Source: Oxalobacteraceae bacterium CAVE-383 (lineage in GTDB: Bacteria > Pseudomonadota > Gammaproteobacteria > Burkholderiales > Burkholderiaceae_D). Taken from it: a DNA stretch of 64,000 nucleotides. Location: contig REGP01000001.1 in the NCBI GenBank assembly GCA_004134995.1, positions 434,001-498,000 of the forward strand, given 5' to 3'. The notes under the pieces were generated by a model. That model did no database searches and was not told the DNA's origin. It was given only the letters and a program-made list of their open reading frames with translations. The position numbers were made by a program, and so were the translations under genes. Positions 34,463 to 49,411 of this stretch are shown piece after piece; the first letter of the stretch is position 1, and every line of letters starts with the position of its first letter.

Positions 34463-35974
34463 TTGCAAGCCCGAGTCCTATTAGTCAGTTCTGAAGCGGT
34501 CCCTCTTGTCAAAACCGGGGGATTGGCGGATGTCATAACGGCCCTTGCAGATGCCTTACGCGATAAGGGAGTCGATGCCAGCATTCTGATGCCGGGTTAT
34601 CCGGCGGCGCTCGAAGGCGCCACGGATCTTAAAAAGGCGTCGGGCGAACTGGCCCTGCCGGGCGGGCCGGGCGTGCTGCGGCGAGGCTGCATGCCGGGCA
34701 GCAAGATCCCGGTGATACTGGTCGATACCCAGCGCTTCCGCAGTCGCGTCGCCAGCCCCTACGTCGATCAGAACGGCGGCGAACTGGCCGATAACGCCGA
34801 AAGTTTTGCCGATCTGGCGCATGCCGCGCTGGCCATCTGCGAAGGACGCACGCAATTGCCGGTGCCGCACGTCGTGCATGCCAATGACTGGCATGCCGGC
34901 CTGATTCCGGGTCTGATGAAGACCGCCGGCCTGAGCGACATCGGTTCGGTGCTGACGATTCACAACCTGGCGTTCCAGGGCAATTACCCGATGGAACTGC
35001 GCGAAAAGCTCGGCATCCCGCTGGAGATGTGCGGCGCCGGCGGCATGGAATATTGGGGCAAGCTGAGTTATCTGAAGGCCGGCATCAGCTATGCCGACCG
35101 CATTTCCACCGTGAGCAAAACCTACGCCAAGGAAATTCTCACGCCGCGTTTCGGCAGCGGCATGGATGGCGCGCTGAATCAGCGCAAGCCGGACATTCGC
35201 GCGATTCCGAACGGCATCGATACCGACGTCTGGAATCCTTCCATCGATACCTTGACCGCGCGCGGCTTCAATCAACACGACATGAAAGGCAAGGGCGCCT
35301 GCAAGCGCGATCTGCAGCGCCTGTTCAACCTGCTGCCGATCGATCCGTTCGCGCCGGTGCTGGGCATCGGCAGCCGCATTTCGCATCAGAAAATGGCCGA
35401 CGTCGTGCTGGAGGCGCTGCCGCGGATACTGGATCGTCAAAAACGCCTGCAGGTGGTGGTGCTGGGCTGCGGCGATCACGGATACGAACAGGGTTTCCGC
35501 GATCTGGCCGCGGCGTACCCGGGCCGCGTGGGCGTGCACATCGGCTATGACGAACGGCATGCCCATGCCTTGCACGCCGGCTGCGACATGCTGCTGCACG
35601 GCACCCGTTTCGAGCCGTTCGGCCTGACGCCGCTGTACGCGATGCGCTACGGCACGATCCCGATCGGCTCGCGCGTGGGCGGCCTGATCGACACCATTAT
35701 CGATACCGGCCCGGGCGCCACCGGTTTTCTGTTCGACGGCGAAACCGCCGCCGACATGGCCGATGCGGTGGATCGCGCCTTTGCCGTCTATGCCAACGGC
35801 GACGCATGGCAGGCCATGCAGCGCAACGCCATGAATACCGATTTCGGCTGGAACGGCCCGGCGGCGCAGTATATGGCGATGTACGCCGAAATCTGCGCAC
35901 CGGAGATCCGCAAGCTTTTCACTTTGCCGCAGCCGCCGGCGCAGCAGCGGGCGGCAACTTATAAAGCGGCGTGA
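34463..35974 (+). CDS. glgA: glycogen synthase GlgA
   Basis: Transfers glucose from ADP-glucose to alpha-1,4-glucan (GT5). I chose TTG 34463: AGGAGA lies 6 nt upstream and the protein then opens with Q-A-R-V-L-L-V-S-S-E-A-V-P-L-V-K-T-G-G-L-A-D-V, where the family starts. Lys17 of K-T-G-G-L is the ADP-glucose-binding residue. The C-terminal domain has P-F-G-L-T-P-L-Y-A-M-R-Y-G-T-I-P-I. The 503 residues are typical. A terminator follows, so it is transcribed apart from glgE. No glgC is in this window, so its ADP-glucose supply must come from elsewhere. Confidence 0.95.
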   Translation: MQARVLLVSSEAVPLVKTGGLADVITALADALRDKGVDASILMPGYPAALEGATDLKKASGELALPGGPGVLRRGCMPGSKIPVILVDTQRFRSRVASPYVDQNGGELADNAESFADLAHAALAICEGRTQLPVPHVVHANDWHAGLIPGLMKTAGLSDIGSVLTIHNLAFQGNYPMELREKLGIPLEMCGAGGMEYWGKLSYLKAGISYADRISTVSKTYAKEILTPRFGSGMDGALNQRKPDIRAIPNGIDTDVWNPSIDTLTARGFNQHDMKGKGACKRDLQRLFNLLPIDPFAPVLGIGSRISHQKMADVVLEALPRILDRQKRLQVVVLGCGDHGYEQGFRDLAAAYPGRVGVHIGYDERHAHALHAGCDMLLHGTRFEPFGLTPLYAMRYGTIPIGSRVGGLIDTIIDTGPGATGFLFDGETAADMADAVDRAFAVYANGDAWQAMQRNAMNTDFGWNGPAAQYMAMYAEICAPEIRKLFTLPQPPAQQRAATYKAA

Positions 35975-36042
35975 AGCCATGAAAAGGCTTCAATGCGCAG
36001 GCTGAATCAAGGCCAAATACGAACATCGACATACCGAAGGCC

Positions 36043-36082
36043 GCGCCGCTGGCAGCCACCGCTGCAGCGGCGCATTTTTTTT
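36043..36082 (+). terminator. Rho-independent terminator after glgA
   Basis: GCGCCGCTG (36043-36051) pairs with CAGCGGCGC (36065-36073), extended inward by CAG/CTG across a bulged G, followed by T8 (36075-36082). Confidence 0.9.
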
Positions 36083-36114
36083 AGCGAACACAAGAATAAC
36101 CACGGATAGCGCCC

Positions 36115-39100
36115 ATGCCGCCAGAACTTTCACCGCGTATTTACTGCATCAATCCACTGCTGGTCGGGCCGAACGGCTGGCCGCGGCTGCTGGATCACTG
36201 CGTTGCGCTCGGTTTCGACCATGTGCTGATCGCGCGCGACACGGCCGGCGTCGGTTCCACCTCAAGCTCGGTGATGACGGCCGGCGCCGATGATGCCATG
36301 CTGGAAATCCTGCTGCACGAATGCGCCGCGCGCGATGTGCGCGTGCTGGTCGATCTGTCGCTGTCCGCGGTCGGCAGCCGCGATCCCTTGCTGCAGCAGC
36401 ATCCCGAATGGTTCGATGCGCCGCAAGCCTCGCATCATGCCGCGCTGGACCCGCGCCACTACGCCGCCTACCGCTCCAGCGCCAGGATGCGCTGGGAAGA
36501 CGCGGCCGCGGCCGAAGCCGCGCTGGCCTGGTGGCGCCGCCATCTGGCCAATCTGACCGACCTCGGCGTGGCGGGATTCATCTGCTGCGCGCCGGCCCAG
36601 ACACCGCACGCCATCTGGGAAAGCCTGAGCGATTCGCTGCGGGAGCGGCATGCCTGCTGTCATTTTTTCGCATGGACGCCCGGCTGTTCAAGCGGCCAGA
36701 TGGCGCTATTGGCGCAGTGCGGCTTCGATGGCGTGTTCAGTTCCGGCGCATGGTGGGATTTCCGGGCCGACTGGTGGGCGCGCGAACATGAAGCGCTGCG
36801 GGCGATCGCGGCCCCGATCGCGTTTCCGGAGGATCCGTTCGGCGCGCGCCTGGCGCGTCAATGGCAATGGAGCGATCCGGACATCGCGCAGCGCGGCGCC
36901 TTGCGCGCCCTGCATTTCGCCGCCGCCGTCGGCAGCGGCTGGCTGATGCCGATGGGGTTCGAATACGGCCTGCAGGAACCGTTGTTCGGCGGCTTCGCCG
37001 ATGCGGACGCCTATCATGAAGCATGCGCGCGCTCGGCTTACGATCTGTCGGCCGATGCCGCGGCGGCGAACCGTTTCGTGGCCGAGGTCGGCAGCCGTTA
37101 TTACGGCGCCCGCATCGGCATGCGCAGCGCGCCGCACGCGCCGCTGGCGCTGATCGAGCGCCGCCTGCTGTCCGAGGATGAAGCGGCGTTGCCGCCGCTG
37201 TGGATCGCGGTCAACAGCGACCTGCAGTTGGCGCAATTCAGGCCGCCGGCCTTGCCGCGCGATGCCGAGCTGTTGCCGGACGCCGCCGCCGGCATGCGTG
37301 CCGATCAGGAGGCCGATCAGGAGGCCGATCCGCTGATGCGGGACACCATCGCGCCGGGCGCGCTATTGGCGCTGCGGATACGGCCGGCGCCGCCGGTGGT
37401 GGTGGTGCCGAACCGCAGCAAGCGGCCGGCGCAGCAGGCCGCGCGCGCGCCGCGCATCGCCATCGAAGCGGTGACGCCCAGCGTCGACAACGGCCGCTTT
37501 CCGGTCAAGCGGATTGTCGGCGACGCATTGAATATCGAAGCCGACATCCTGATCGACGGCCACGATCATCTGGCCGTGCACGTCGTCTGGCGCGCGGCCG
37601 ACAGCCGCGAATGGCAAAGCGTGCCGATGCGGGACGCCGGCAACGACCGCTGGCAGGCGCAATTGCCGTTGCAGCGCATCGGCCGCCATTTTTTTGCGAT
37701 CGAAGCCTGGCGCGACGCGTTTGAAACCTACCGCGACGAGCTGGAAAAGAAATCGCGCGCGGGCCTGGACCTGACGCTGGAGCTGGAAGAAGGGCGGCAG
37801 CTGGTGCAGCAGGCCGCGAAAGCCGCCACCGGCGAGGATGCCGATATGCTCAAGGCAATCGCCGAGGAATTGGAGGTCAGGGGAGGGGTAAAGAACAAGC
37901 GCGAAAACAAGGCCGCCGCCAAGAGCCGGGACCAGGAAAAACAGCAAGACAAGCAGCAGGACAAGCAGCAGGACAAGCCGGCGCTGCGCAACGCCGAACG
38001 CACCGCGCGCCTGCTGGCGCCGGAGGTCGGCGCGCTGATGCAGCGCCACCTGCCGCGCCAGTTCGCCGCGCGCAGCGAAACCGAATACATGGTCGACGTC
38101 GAGCGCGGCGCGGCGCGTTTTGCCAGCTGGTATGAATTGTTTCCGCGTTCCCAGAGCGGCGACGAGCATCGCCACGGCACCTTCATCGACGTGATCGCGC
38201 ATCTGCCGCGGATCGCCGCGATGGGTTTCGATACGCTGTATTTCCCGCCTATCCATCCGATCGGCCGGCGCAACCGCAAGGGACGCAACAACAGCTTGAC
38301 GCCGCAGCCCGACGATCCGGGCAGTCCCTACGCCATCGGCGCCGATGAAGGCGGGCACGATGCGATTCATCCCGCGCTGGGAAGCCTGGAAGATTTCCGC
38401 GCCTTGCGCCGCGCCGCCGCCTCGCATGGACTGGAGCTGGCGCTGGATTTCGCGATCCAGTGCGCGCCCGATCACCCGTGGCTGACCGAGCATCCGGACT
38501 GGTTCGCCTGGCGTCCCGACGGCTCGATGCGTTATGCCGAAAATCCGCCCAAGAAATATGAGGATATCGTCAACGTCGATTTCTACGCCGACGGCGCGGT
38601 GCCGGATCTGTGGATCGCCTTGCGCGATGTGGTGCTGCTGTGGGCCGGCGAAGGCGTGCGCAGCTTCCGCGTGGATAATCCGCACACCAAGCCGCTGCCG
38701 TTCTGGGAGTGGATGATCGCCGATGTCCGCGGCCGCTATCCCGATACGCTGTTCCTGTCCGAAGCGTTTACCCGGCCCAAGATGATGTACCGGCTGGCCA
38801 AGGCCGGCTTTTCCCAGTCGTATACCTATTTCACCTGGCGCCATGCCAAGCAGGAATTCATCGATTACCTGGTCGAGCTGAACCGCTTGCCGGTGCGCGA
38901 TTTTTTCCGGCCCAACTTTTTTGTGAACACGCCGGATATCAATCCCTATTTTCTGCAGCGCTCCGGCCGTCCGGGCTTTCTGATCCGCGCCGCGCTGGCG
39001 GCGACGCTGTCGGGCCTTTGGGGCGTCTATAACGGCTTTGAATTGTGCGAGGCGGCGCCGGTGCCGGGCAAGGAGGAATATCTGAATTCGGAAAAGTACC

Positions 39101-39512
39101 AGATCCGCGAATGGGACTGGAAGCGGCCCGGCAATATCGTCGCCGAGATCACGCAATTGAATCAGTTGCGGCGCGCCAACCCGGCGCTGCAAACGCATAT
39201 GGGCGTGCATTTCCAGAACATCGGCAACAGCAATCTGCTGGCCTTCATCAAGGCCACCGAACGCCTTGGCGACGCCAGCCGTTTCGGCGACAACGTGGTG
39301 CTGGTGGTCATCAATCTGGATCCGTTCAATACCCAGGCCGGCGAGCTCGAACTGCCGCTCTGGCAATTCGATCTGCCCGATCATGGCGTATTGGCCGTTG
39401 AGGATCTGGCGCGCGGCCATCGCTTCGACTGGCACGGCAAGCGCCACGCCGTCACGCTCGATCCGCAAGATACGCCGTACGCCATCTGGCGCCTGCAGCC
39501 GCAAGGACAAGC

Positions 39513-39516
<4 letters not shown>
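36115..39516 (+). CDS. glgE: GlgE maltosyltransferase with an extra N-terminal GH13-like domain
   Basis: Elongates alpha-1,4-glucan from maltose-1-phosphate. Residues about 455-560 form the GlgE N-domain ([19 protein letters not shown]) and 650-1133 the GH13_3 catalytic barrel. The nucleophile is Asp854 ([10 protein letters not shown]) and the acid Glu883 (L-S-E-A-F-T-R-P-K). The first ~400 residues resemble a second barrel whose region II reads GVAGFICCA, with Cys158 at the nucleophile place, so it is probably inactive. A lysine/glutamine repeat (Q-Q-D-K, about 607-621) links the parts. The length of 1133 far exceeds typical GlgE (about 660-700). The end overlaps treS by 4 nt. Confidence 0.93.
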
Positions 39517-43038
<3,522 letters not shown>

Positions 43039-43046
<8 letters not shown>

Positions 43047-45348
43047 CGTCATGCTGGATCGGAATGGGAATGGCCCGCCCGCAGCCTCGCTGCAGGCGGA
43101 TGCGGCCGGCATCCGGGCGCTGCTGGGCGGCAGGCTGGGCGATCCGTTCCGCTTGCTGGGGCCGCATCGGCTCCCCGGCAAGGATGGCAAGGAAGGTGAA
43201 AGCGGCGCCGGCGGCGATCGCTACGAAATCAGGGTGTATCAGCCCGGCGCGCTCGGCGTCGAAATCCTGGCGCGCGGCGCCAAGGGCAAGGCCGGCGGCG
43301 TATTGGCGTCCTTGCAGCCGCACGCCGGCGCCGCCGGCTTGTTTACCGGCGCCGTGCAGTTGCCGGATGCGCGCGCCTATCTGCTGCGCGTGACCTGGCC
43401 GGACGGACGCGGCGGGCGCACCGTGCAGATCGCCGAGGATACCTATGCCTTCGGCCTGTTGCTGGGCGAGCTGGATATCCACTTGCTGCGCGAGGGACGT
43501 CATCGCGAGCTGGGCCGTTGCCTGGGCGCGCAGACGCTGCAGGTCGAGGGCGTTCCCGGCATACGGTTTGCGGTATGGGCGCCGAATGCGCAACGGGTAT
43601 CGGTGGTGGGCGATTTCAATCTGTGGGACGGCCGCCGCCATCCGATGCGCCTGCGCGCGGAAGCCGGCGTATGGGAAATCTTCGTGCCGCGCATCACCGC
43701 CGGCAACCGCTATAAATACGAGATTGTGGGCCCGGACGGCCATTTGCAGCCACTCAAGGCCGATCCGGTCGCGCGCGCCACGGAACTGCCGCCGGGCACC
43801 GCCTCGGTGGTGGCTTCGGGCGCGCCGTTCGTCTGGAACGATGCCGCCTGGATGGAACAGCGCGGCGGACGGCAGGCGCCGACCGCGCCGATCTCCGTCT
43901 ACGAAGTGCACGCCGGCTCATGGCTGCGCGTGATGGAAGAAAACGGCCGCAGCCTGGACTGGGTGGAGCTGGCCGACCGCCTGATCCCGTATGTGATCGA
44001 GATGGGTTTCACCCACGTCGAATTCATGCCGATCATGGAGCATCCTTTCGGCGGCTCGTGGGGCTATCAGCCGCTGAGCCAGTTCGCGCCCAGCGCGCGC
44101 TTCGGCGCCCCGGCCGATTTCGCGCGCTTCGTCGACCGCTGCCACGGCGCCGGGCTGGGCGTGATCCTGGACTGGGTGCCGGCGCATTTCCCTTCGGACG
44201 CGCACGGCATGGCGCGTTTCGACGGCACCGCGCTGTACGAGCACGTCGATCCGCGCGAGGGCTATCACCAGGACTGGAATACGCTGATCTTCAATCTGGG
44301 CCGCAACGAGGTGCGCGGCTTCCTGATCGCCAGCGCCCTGGAATGGCTGGAAAACTTCCATGTCGACGCACTGCGGGTGGACGCGGTGGCGTCGATGCTG
44401 TATCGCGATTACAGCCGCGAGCCGGGCGAATGGATTCCGAATATCTACGGCGGCCGCGAAAATCTGGAGTCGGTGGCGTTCCTGAAGGAACTCAACCAGA
44501 CCATCGCCGAACGCTGCCCGGGCGCGCTGATGATCGCCGAGGAGTCGACCGCCTGGCCGGGCGTGACGGCGCCGGTGGCGCAGGGCGGACTGGGGTTTTC
44601 CTATAAATGGAATATGGGCTGGATGCACGATACCTTGCGCTACGTCGAGCAGGATCCGGTGTATCGCCGCTTTCATCACAACGACCTTACCTTCGGCCTG
44701 CTGTATGCGTTTTCGGAGCGCTTCATGCTGCCGATTTCGCATGACGAAGTGGTGCACGGCAAGGGCTCGCTGATCAACAAGATGCCGGGCGACATCTGGC
44801 AGAAGCTGGCCAATCTGCGCGCCTATCTCGGCTTCATGTGGACCCATCCCGGCAAGAAGCTGCTGTTCATGGGATGCGAACTGGCGCAATGGAAGGAATG
44901 GAATCACGACGCCTCGCCGCAATGGGAACTGCTGGACGATCCGCGCCATCGCGGCGTGCAGCAGGCGGTGCGCGACCTGAACCGCCTGTACGCCGGCGAA
45001 CCGGCGCTGCACGCGCGCGATGCCGACAGCGAGGGCTTCCGCTGGGCCATCGGCGACGACAAGGACAACAGCGTCTTCGCCTATCTGCGGCAGGGCTTTC
45101 ATGCGAACCAGCAGATGCTGATCGTGGTCAACATGACGCCGGTGCCGCGCCACGGTTACCGCGTGCCGCTGCAGGACGACGCCGCACACGCCGAATGGCA
45201 GGAAGTATTCAACAGCGACGCCGAAGTGTACGGCGGCAGCAATCTCGGCAACCCCGGCGCGCATCGCTGCAGCGGGGAGAACGGCAAATGGGCGCTGACG
45301 CTGACGCTGCCGCCGCTGTCCACCGTCATCTTCAGGAGAACGCATTAA
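43039..45348 (+). CDS. glgB: 1,4-alpha-glucan branching enzyme GlgB
   Basis: Makes alpha-1,6 branches. I chose ATG 43039 with AAAGGA upstream, overlapping the treS stop by 8 nt. The 769-residue product has two N-terminal carbohydrate-binding modules (CBM48 near 150-250: [18 protein letters not shown]). The GH13_9 catalytic domain has nucleophile Asp448 ([10 protein letters not shown]), acid Glu501 (I-A-E-E-S-T-A-W) and [10 protein letters not shown]. Slightly longer than E. coli GlgB (728) through extra residues in the first module. Confidence 0.96.
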
Positions 45349-47516
45349 TGGCATCAAACTTTCCAGACCGCCTGGCGCCGGGATTGCCTTATCCGCTGGG
45401 CGCCACCTCCGATGGCCTGGGCGTGAATTTCGCGGTGTTTTCGGCCAATGCGGCCAAGATCGAGCTGTGCATTTTCGATGCCGGCGGCCGCAAGGAGCTG
45501 GCGCGGCTGGCCTTGCCGGAATGCACCGACGAGGTCTGGCACGGGTATTTGCCGGACGCCGGCCCGGGCCTGCTGTACGGCTATCGCGCGCATGGCGCCT
45601 ATGAGCCCTTGCGCGGCCATCGTTTCAATCCGAACAAGCTGCTGCTGGACCCGTACGCCAGGAAATTGTCCGGCCAGGTGCGCTGGACCGATGCGCTGTT
45701 CGGCTATCGCCTGCAAGGCGCCAAGGCCGATCTCACTTTCGACCGCCGCGACAGCGCTCCCGGCATGCCGAAGGCGATCGTGGTGGAAGACAACTTCAAC
45801 TGGTCCAACGACAGGCCGCCGGCGGTGCCGTGGTCCAAGACCGTTATTTACGAAGCGCACGTGCGCGGCATCTCGATGCTGCGCTACGATCTGCGCCAGC
45901 ATGAGCGCGGCACGTTCGCCACCCTGGCGACGCCGCGCTTCATCGATCACCTGCTGCAGCTCGGCATCACCACCATCGAACTGATGCCGGTGCATGCCTA
46001 TCTGCAGGATCATTTTCTCATCGAGCGAAAATTACGTAATTACTGGGGCTACAGCACGCTGGCGTACTTTGCGCCGGAGCCGGCCTATCTGTCGACTGGT
46101 GAATTGAACGAAATGCGCATGGCGATCCGCCGGCTGCACGCGGCCGGCATCGAAGTGATCCTGGATGTGGTCTATAACCACAATTGCGAAGGCAACGAGC
46201 GCGGACCGACGCTGTCTCTGCGCGGCCTGGACAACGCCAGTTATTTTCGTCTGATGCCCGGCGAGGAGCGTTTCTACATCAACGAAACCGGTACCGGCAA
46301 CACCATCAATATTTCGCATCCGCGCGTGCTGCAGATGGTGCTGGATTCGCTGCGCTACTGGGCCGAATCGTTTCATATCGACGGTTTCCGTTTCGACCTC
46401 GGCGTCACGCTGGGGCGCGAAGGCACCGGCTTCGATCCGGGCTCCGGCTTTTTCGACGCGATTCTGCAGGATCCGGTGCTGTCGCGCCTGAAGCTGATTT
46501 CGGAGCCGTGGGACATCGGCCCCGGCGGCTACCAGCTCGGCAATCATCCGCCGCGCTTCGGCGAATGGAACGACAAGTTCCGCGACAACATGCGCCGTTT
46601 CTGGAGCGGCGATTCCGGACTGCGCGGCGAATTCGCGGCGCGCCTGGCCGGCTCCGGCGACCTGTTCGACCACCGCACCCGCAAGCCCTGGGCTTCGATC
46701 AATTTCATTACTTCGCACGACGGCTTCACGCTGCGCGATCTGGTCAGTTATTCGGAAAAACACAATCTGGACAACGGCGAGGACGGCAACGACGGCCACA
46801 ACGACAACAGCAGCAATAACTGGGGCGTCGAAGGCCCGACCGACGATGCCGAGATCCTGCAGCGCCGCGCCCGCGTGCAGCGCGCGCTGCTGGCTTCGAC
46901 CGTGTTCGCGCAGGGCACGCCGATGCTGCTCGGCGGCGACGAATTCAACCGCACCCAGCATGGCAACAACAATGCCTATTGCCAGGACAACGAGGTTTCG
47001 TGGATCGATTGGGAAGACGCGGCCAAGCCGGAAGCACGCGCATTGACGGCCTATTTCGGCCGCCTCACCGCGATCCGCAATACCTATGTTTGCCTGCAGG
47101 CCGGACGCTTCCTGCATGGCGAGGAGGTGGCGCCGGGCATTCCGGACATCGCCTGGTTCGACGAACGCGGCGAGTCTTTGTCGATCGAGGCCTGGCATAA
47201 CCCGGAAGCGCGCGCGATCAGCGTCATGCGGGCCGCGCCTTCCGGCGGCCATATCCATCTGCGCCATGCGCGCCGCGGCGACGATGCCGGGGAGGGCGAG
47301 GCCGGCGCCGGCCCTGAAGTTGCCTTGCTGTTCGTCAATGCCGGCTGGGATGCGATCGAATTCCGGTTTCCCGACACCGATTTGAACTGGTATCAATTGC
47401 TCGACAGCGCCAATGCCGACGGCAGGCCGGACCACGACAATGCCATGCACGAAACCAGTGTCACGCTGCAGGGTCATACCGTGATGATGTTCGGGACGCA
47501 CAGGGTGCATGGATGA
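45348..47516 (+). CDS. glgX: glycogen debranching enzyme GlgX
   Basis: Isoamylase-type hydrolase of alpha-1,6 branches in phosphorylase-limit glucan. ATG 45348 overlaps the glgB stop (TAATG) with AGGAGA upstream. In 722 residues: an N-terminal CBM48 (G-V-N-F-A-V-F-S-A-N-A), nucleophile Asp350 (G-F-R-F-D-L-G-V-T-L), acid Glu386 (I-S-E-P-W-D-I-G-P-G-G-Y-Q) and I-T-S-H-D-G-F-T-L. Linear products feed treY and malQ downstream. Confidence 0.96.
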   Translation: MASNFPDRLAPGLPYPLGATSDGLGVNFAVFSANAAKIELCIFDAGGRKELARLALPECTDEVWHGYLPDAGPGLLYGYRAHGAYEPLRGHRFNPNKLLLDPYARKLSGQVRWTDALFGYRLQGAKADLTFDRRDSAPGMPKAIVVEDNFNWSNDRPPAVPWSKTVIYEAHVRGISMLRYDLRQHERGTFATLATPRFIDHLLQLGITTIELMPVHAYLQDHFLIERKLRNYWGYSTLAYFAPEPAYLSTGELNEMRMAIRRLHAAGIEVILDVVYNHNCEGNERGPTLSLRGLDNASYFRLMPGEERFYINETGTGNTINISHPRVLQMVLDSLRYWAESFHIDGFRFDLGVTLGREGTGFDPGSGFFDAILQDPVLSRLKLISEPWDIGPGGYQLGNHPPRFGEWNDKFRDNMRRFWSGDSGLRGEFAARLAGSGDLFDHRTRKPWASINFITSHDGFTLRDLVSYSEKHNLDNGEDGNDGHNDNSSNNWGVEGPTDDAEILQRRARVQRALLASTVFAQGTPMLLGGDEFNRTQHGNNNAYCQDNEVSWIDWEDAAKPEARALTAYFGRLTAIRNTYVCLQAGRFLHGEEVAPGIPDIAWFDERGESLSIEAWHNPEARAISVMRAAPSGGHIHLRHARRGDDAGEGEAGAGPEVALLFVNAGWDAIEFRFPDTDLNWYQLLDSANADGRPDHDNAMHETSVTLQGHTVMMFGTHRVHG

Positions 47517-49411
47517 CAGATCGTGAACGCGGCAGCAATGATTACCGTTATGGCGCAAATGTGGTTTCCGCCGCAGGCACATCCGCGCCTGCCCGTACCC
47601 GCTTCCGGCTGTGGGCGCCGACCGCCAAGATGGTTGAAGTCGAACTGGAAGGCGCAGGCCGTTCGCAGATGAGCGCGGACAGCGACGGCTGGTTCGAAAT
47701 CGAACTGCCTTGCGGCGGCGGCGCGGCGTACCGCTATGTCGCCATGACCCAGTTCGAGGGCGAGGTGAACGTGCCCGATCCGGCCTCGCGCGCGCAGCGC
47801 GGCGACATCGATGGCCCCAGCCTGGTGGTCGATCACGATGCCTACGTTTGGCAAAACCCGCAATGGCGAGGCCGGCCCTGGCACGAAACCGTGCTGTACG
47901 AATTGCATGCCGGCCTGCTCGGCGGTTTCGACGGCGTGCGCGCCAGGCTGCCGGCGCTGGCGGCGCTCGGCATTACCGCGGTGGAACTGATGCCGGTCGC
48001 GGATTTTCCGTCCGATCGCAACTGGGGCTATGACGGCGTGCTGCCGTTCGCGCCGGATGCTTCGTACGGCACGCCGGATCAATTGAAGGCCTTGATCGAC
48101 GCGGCCCACGGACTCGGCATGATGGTGTTCCTGGATGTGGTCTATAACCATTTCGGGCCCGACGGCAATTACCTCAACAGCTACGCCTTGCCGTTTTTTC
48201 GCGACGATCTGCATACGCCGTGGGGCAAGGCGATCGATTTCCGGCGCCGCGAGGTGCGCGATTTCTTTACCGAAAACGCGCTTTACTGGCTGCGCGAATA
48301 CCGTTTCGACGGCCTGCGCCTGGACGCCGTGCACGCCATCAGCGAAGAGGACTGGCTGACGGAGCTTGCGCGGCGCGTACGCGAGACCATGGCCGCCGAG
48401 CAACCGGGCCGCCACGTGCATCTGGTGCTGGAGAACGACCACAACCGGGCGGCGCTGCTGCGCGATGGCGCCGAATCTCATGGGCATGCGCAAGACCGCT
48501 TCGATGCGCAATGGAACGACGACTGGCATCACGTCATGCACGTCTTGCTGACCGGCGAGCAGGCCGGATATTACGAGGATTACGCGCAGGATTGCGCCGG
48601 CAAACTGGCGCGCAGCCTGATGCAGGGATTCATTTACCAGGGCGAGGCCTCGGTTTCGCGCGACGGCCGCCGGCGCGGCGAACCGAGCGCGCATCTGCCG
48701 CAGACGGCCTTCGTCAATTTTCTGCAGAATCACGACCAGACCGGCAACCGCGCGTTCGGCGAACGCCTGACCGTGCTGGCCAATCCGCATGCCTTGCGGG
48801 TGGCGCAGGCGCTGCTGCTGCTGAGTCCGCATATACCGCTGCTGTTCATGGGCGAGGAATACGGTTCGCGCCAGCCTTTCCTGTACTTTACGAGCCACCG
48901 CGATCATTCGCTGGCGAGCGCGGTGCGTGACGGGCGCCGCAAGGAATTCGCGCGCTTCCCCGAATTTGCCGATGCCGAGGCGCGCACGCGGATACCTGAT
49001 CCCAATCAGGAGGCGACTTACCGCGCATCGATGCCGGAGGCCGGAACCGATGTGGAGGAGCCGGACGGTTTTGCCTGGCGCGAATGGACCGCCGCATTGC
49101 TCAAGCTGCGCCGCGCGCATATCGCGCCGCGCCTGCGCGGCAGCAGCGCATTGGGCGCAAGCGCGATCGGCCCGGCGGCGGTGTGCGCGCGCTGGCGCCT
49201 GGGCGACGGCGCCGCGCTGGGCATTGTCGTCAACCTCGGCGAAACCGATGTCCCGGCGGCGCTGGACGCGGTGCTGGCGCCGGCCGGCGCCGACGTCTTG
49301 TTCGACAGCGGCGGCGTATTGCAGGCGCTGGAGCGCGGCGTTCTGCCGGCCTGGGCCATGCTGGCCGTGCTTGAGCCTGCATTGGAATCCGTACTGGAGT
49401 CTGCCCCATGA
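47513..49411 (+). CDS. treZ: malto-oligosyltrehalose trehalohydrolase TreZ
   Basis: Releases trehalose from maltooligosyl-trehalose made by TreY. The 632-residue product has an N-terminal CBM48-like module (F-R-L-W-A-P-T-A) and a GH13_10 barrel with Asp271 (G-L-R-L-D-A-V-H-A-I), Glu307 (L-V-L-E-N-D-H-N) and F-L-Q-N-H-D-Q-T-G-N. It overlaps glgX and malQ by 4 nt each, inside one transcription unit. Confidence 0.95.
   Translation: MTDRERGSNDYRYGANVVSAAGTSAPARTRFRLWAPTAKMVEVELEGAGRSQMSADSDGWFEIELPCGGGAAYRYVAMTQFEGEVNVPDPASRAQRGDIDGPSLVVDHDAYVWQNPQWRGRPWHETVLYELHAGLLGGFDGVRARLPALAALGITAVELMPVADFPSDRNWGYDGVLPFAPDASYGTPDQLKALIDAAHGLGMMVFLDVVYNHFGPDGNYLNSYALPFFRDDLHTPWGKAIDFRRREVRDFFTENALYWLREYRFDGLRLDAVHAISEEDWLTELARRVRETMAAEQPGRHVHLVLENDHNRAALLRDGAESHGHAQDRFDAQWNDDWHHVMHVLLTGEQAGYYEDYAQDCAGKLARSLMQGFIYQGEASVSRDGRRRGEPSAHLPQTAFVNFLQNHDQTGNRAFGERLTVLANPHALRVAQALLLLSPHIPLLFMGEEYGSRQPFLYFTSHRDHSLASAVRDGRRKEFARFPEFADAEARTRIPDPNQEATYRASMPEAGTDVEEPDGFAWREWTAALLKLRRAHIAPRLRGSSALGASAIGPAAVCARWRLGDGAALGIVVNLGETDVPAALDAVLAPAGADVLFDSGGVLQALERGVLPAWAMLAVLEPALESVLESAP

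Noticed and set aside
34165-34494. 109-codon open frame upstream of glgA
   Set aside because: Starts at TTG without a ribosome site and runs over the supported glgA start in another frame; no family resemblance.
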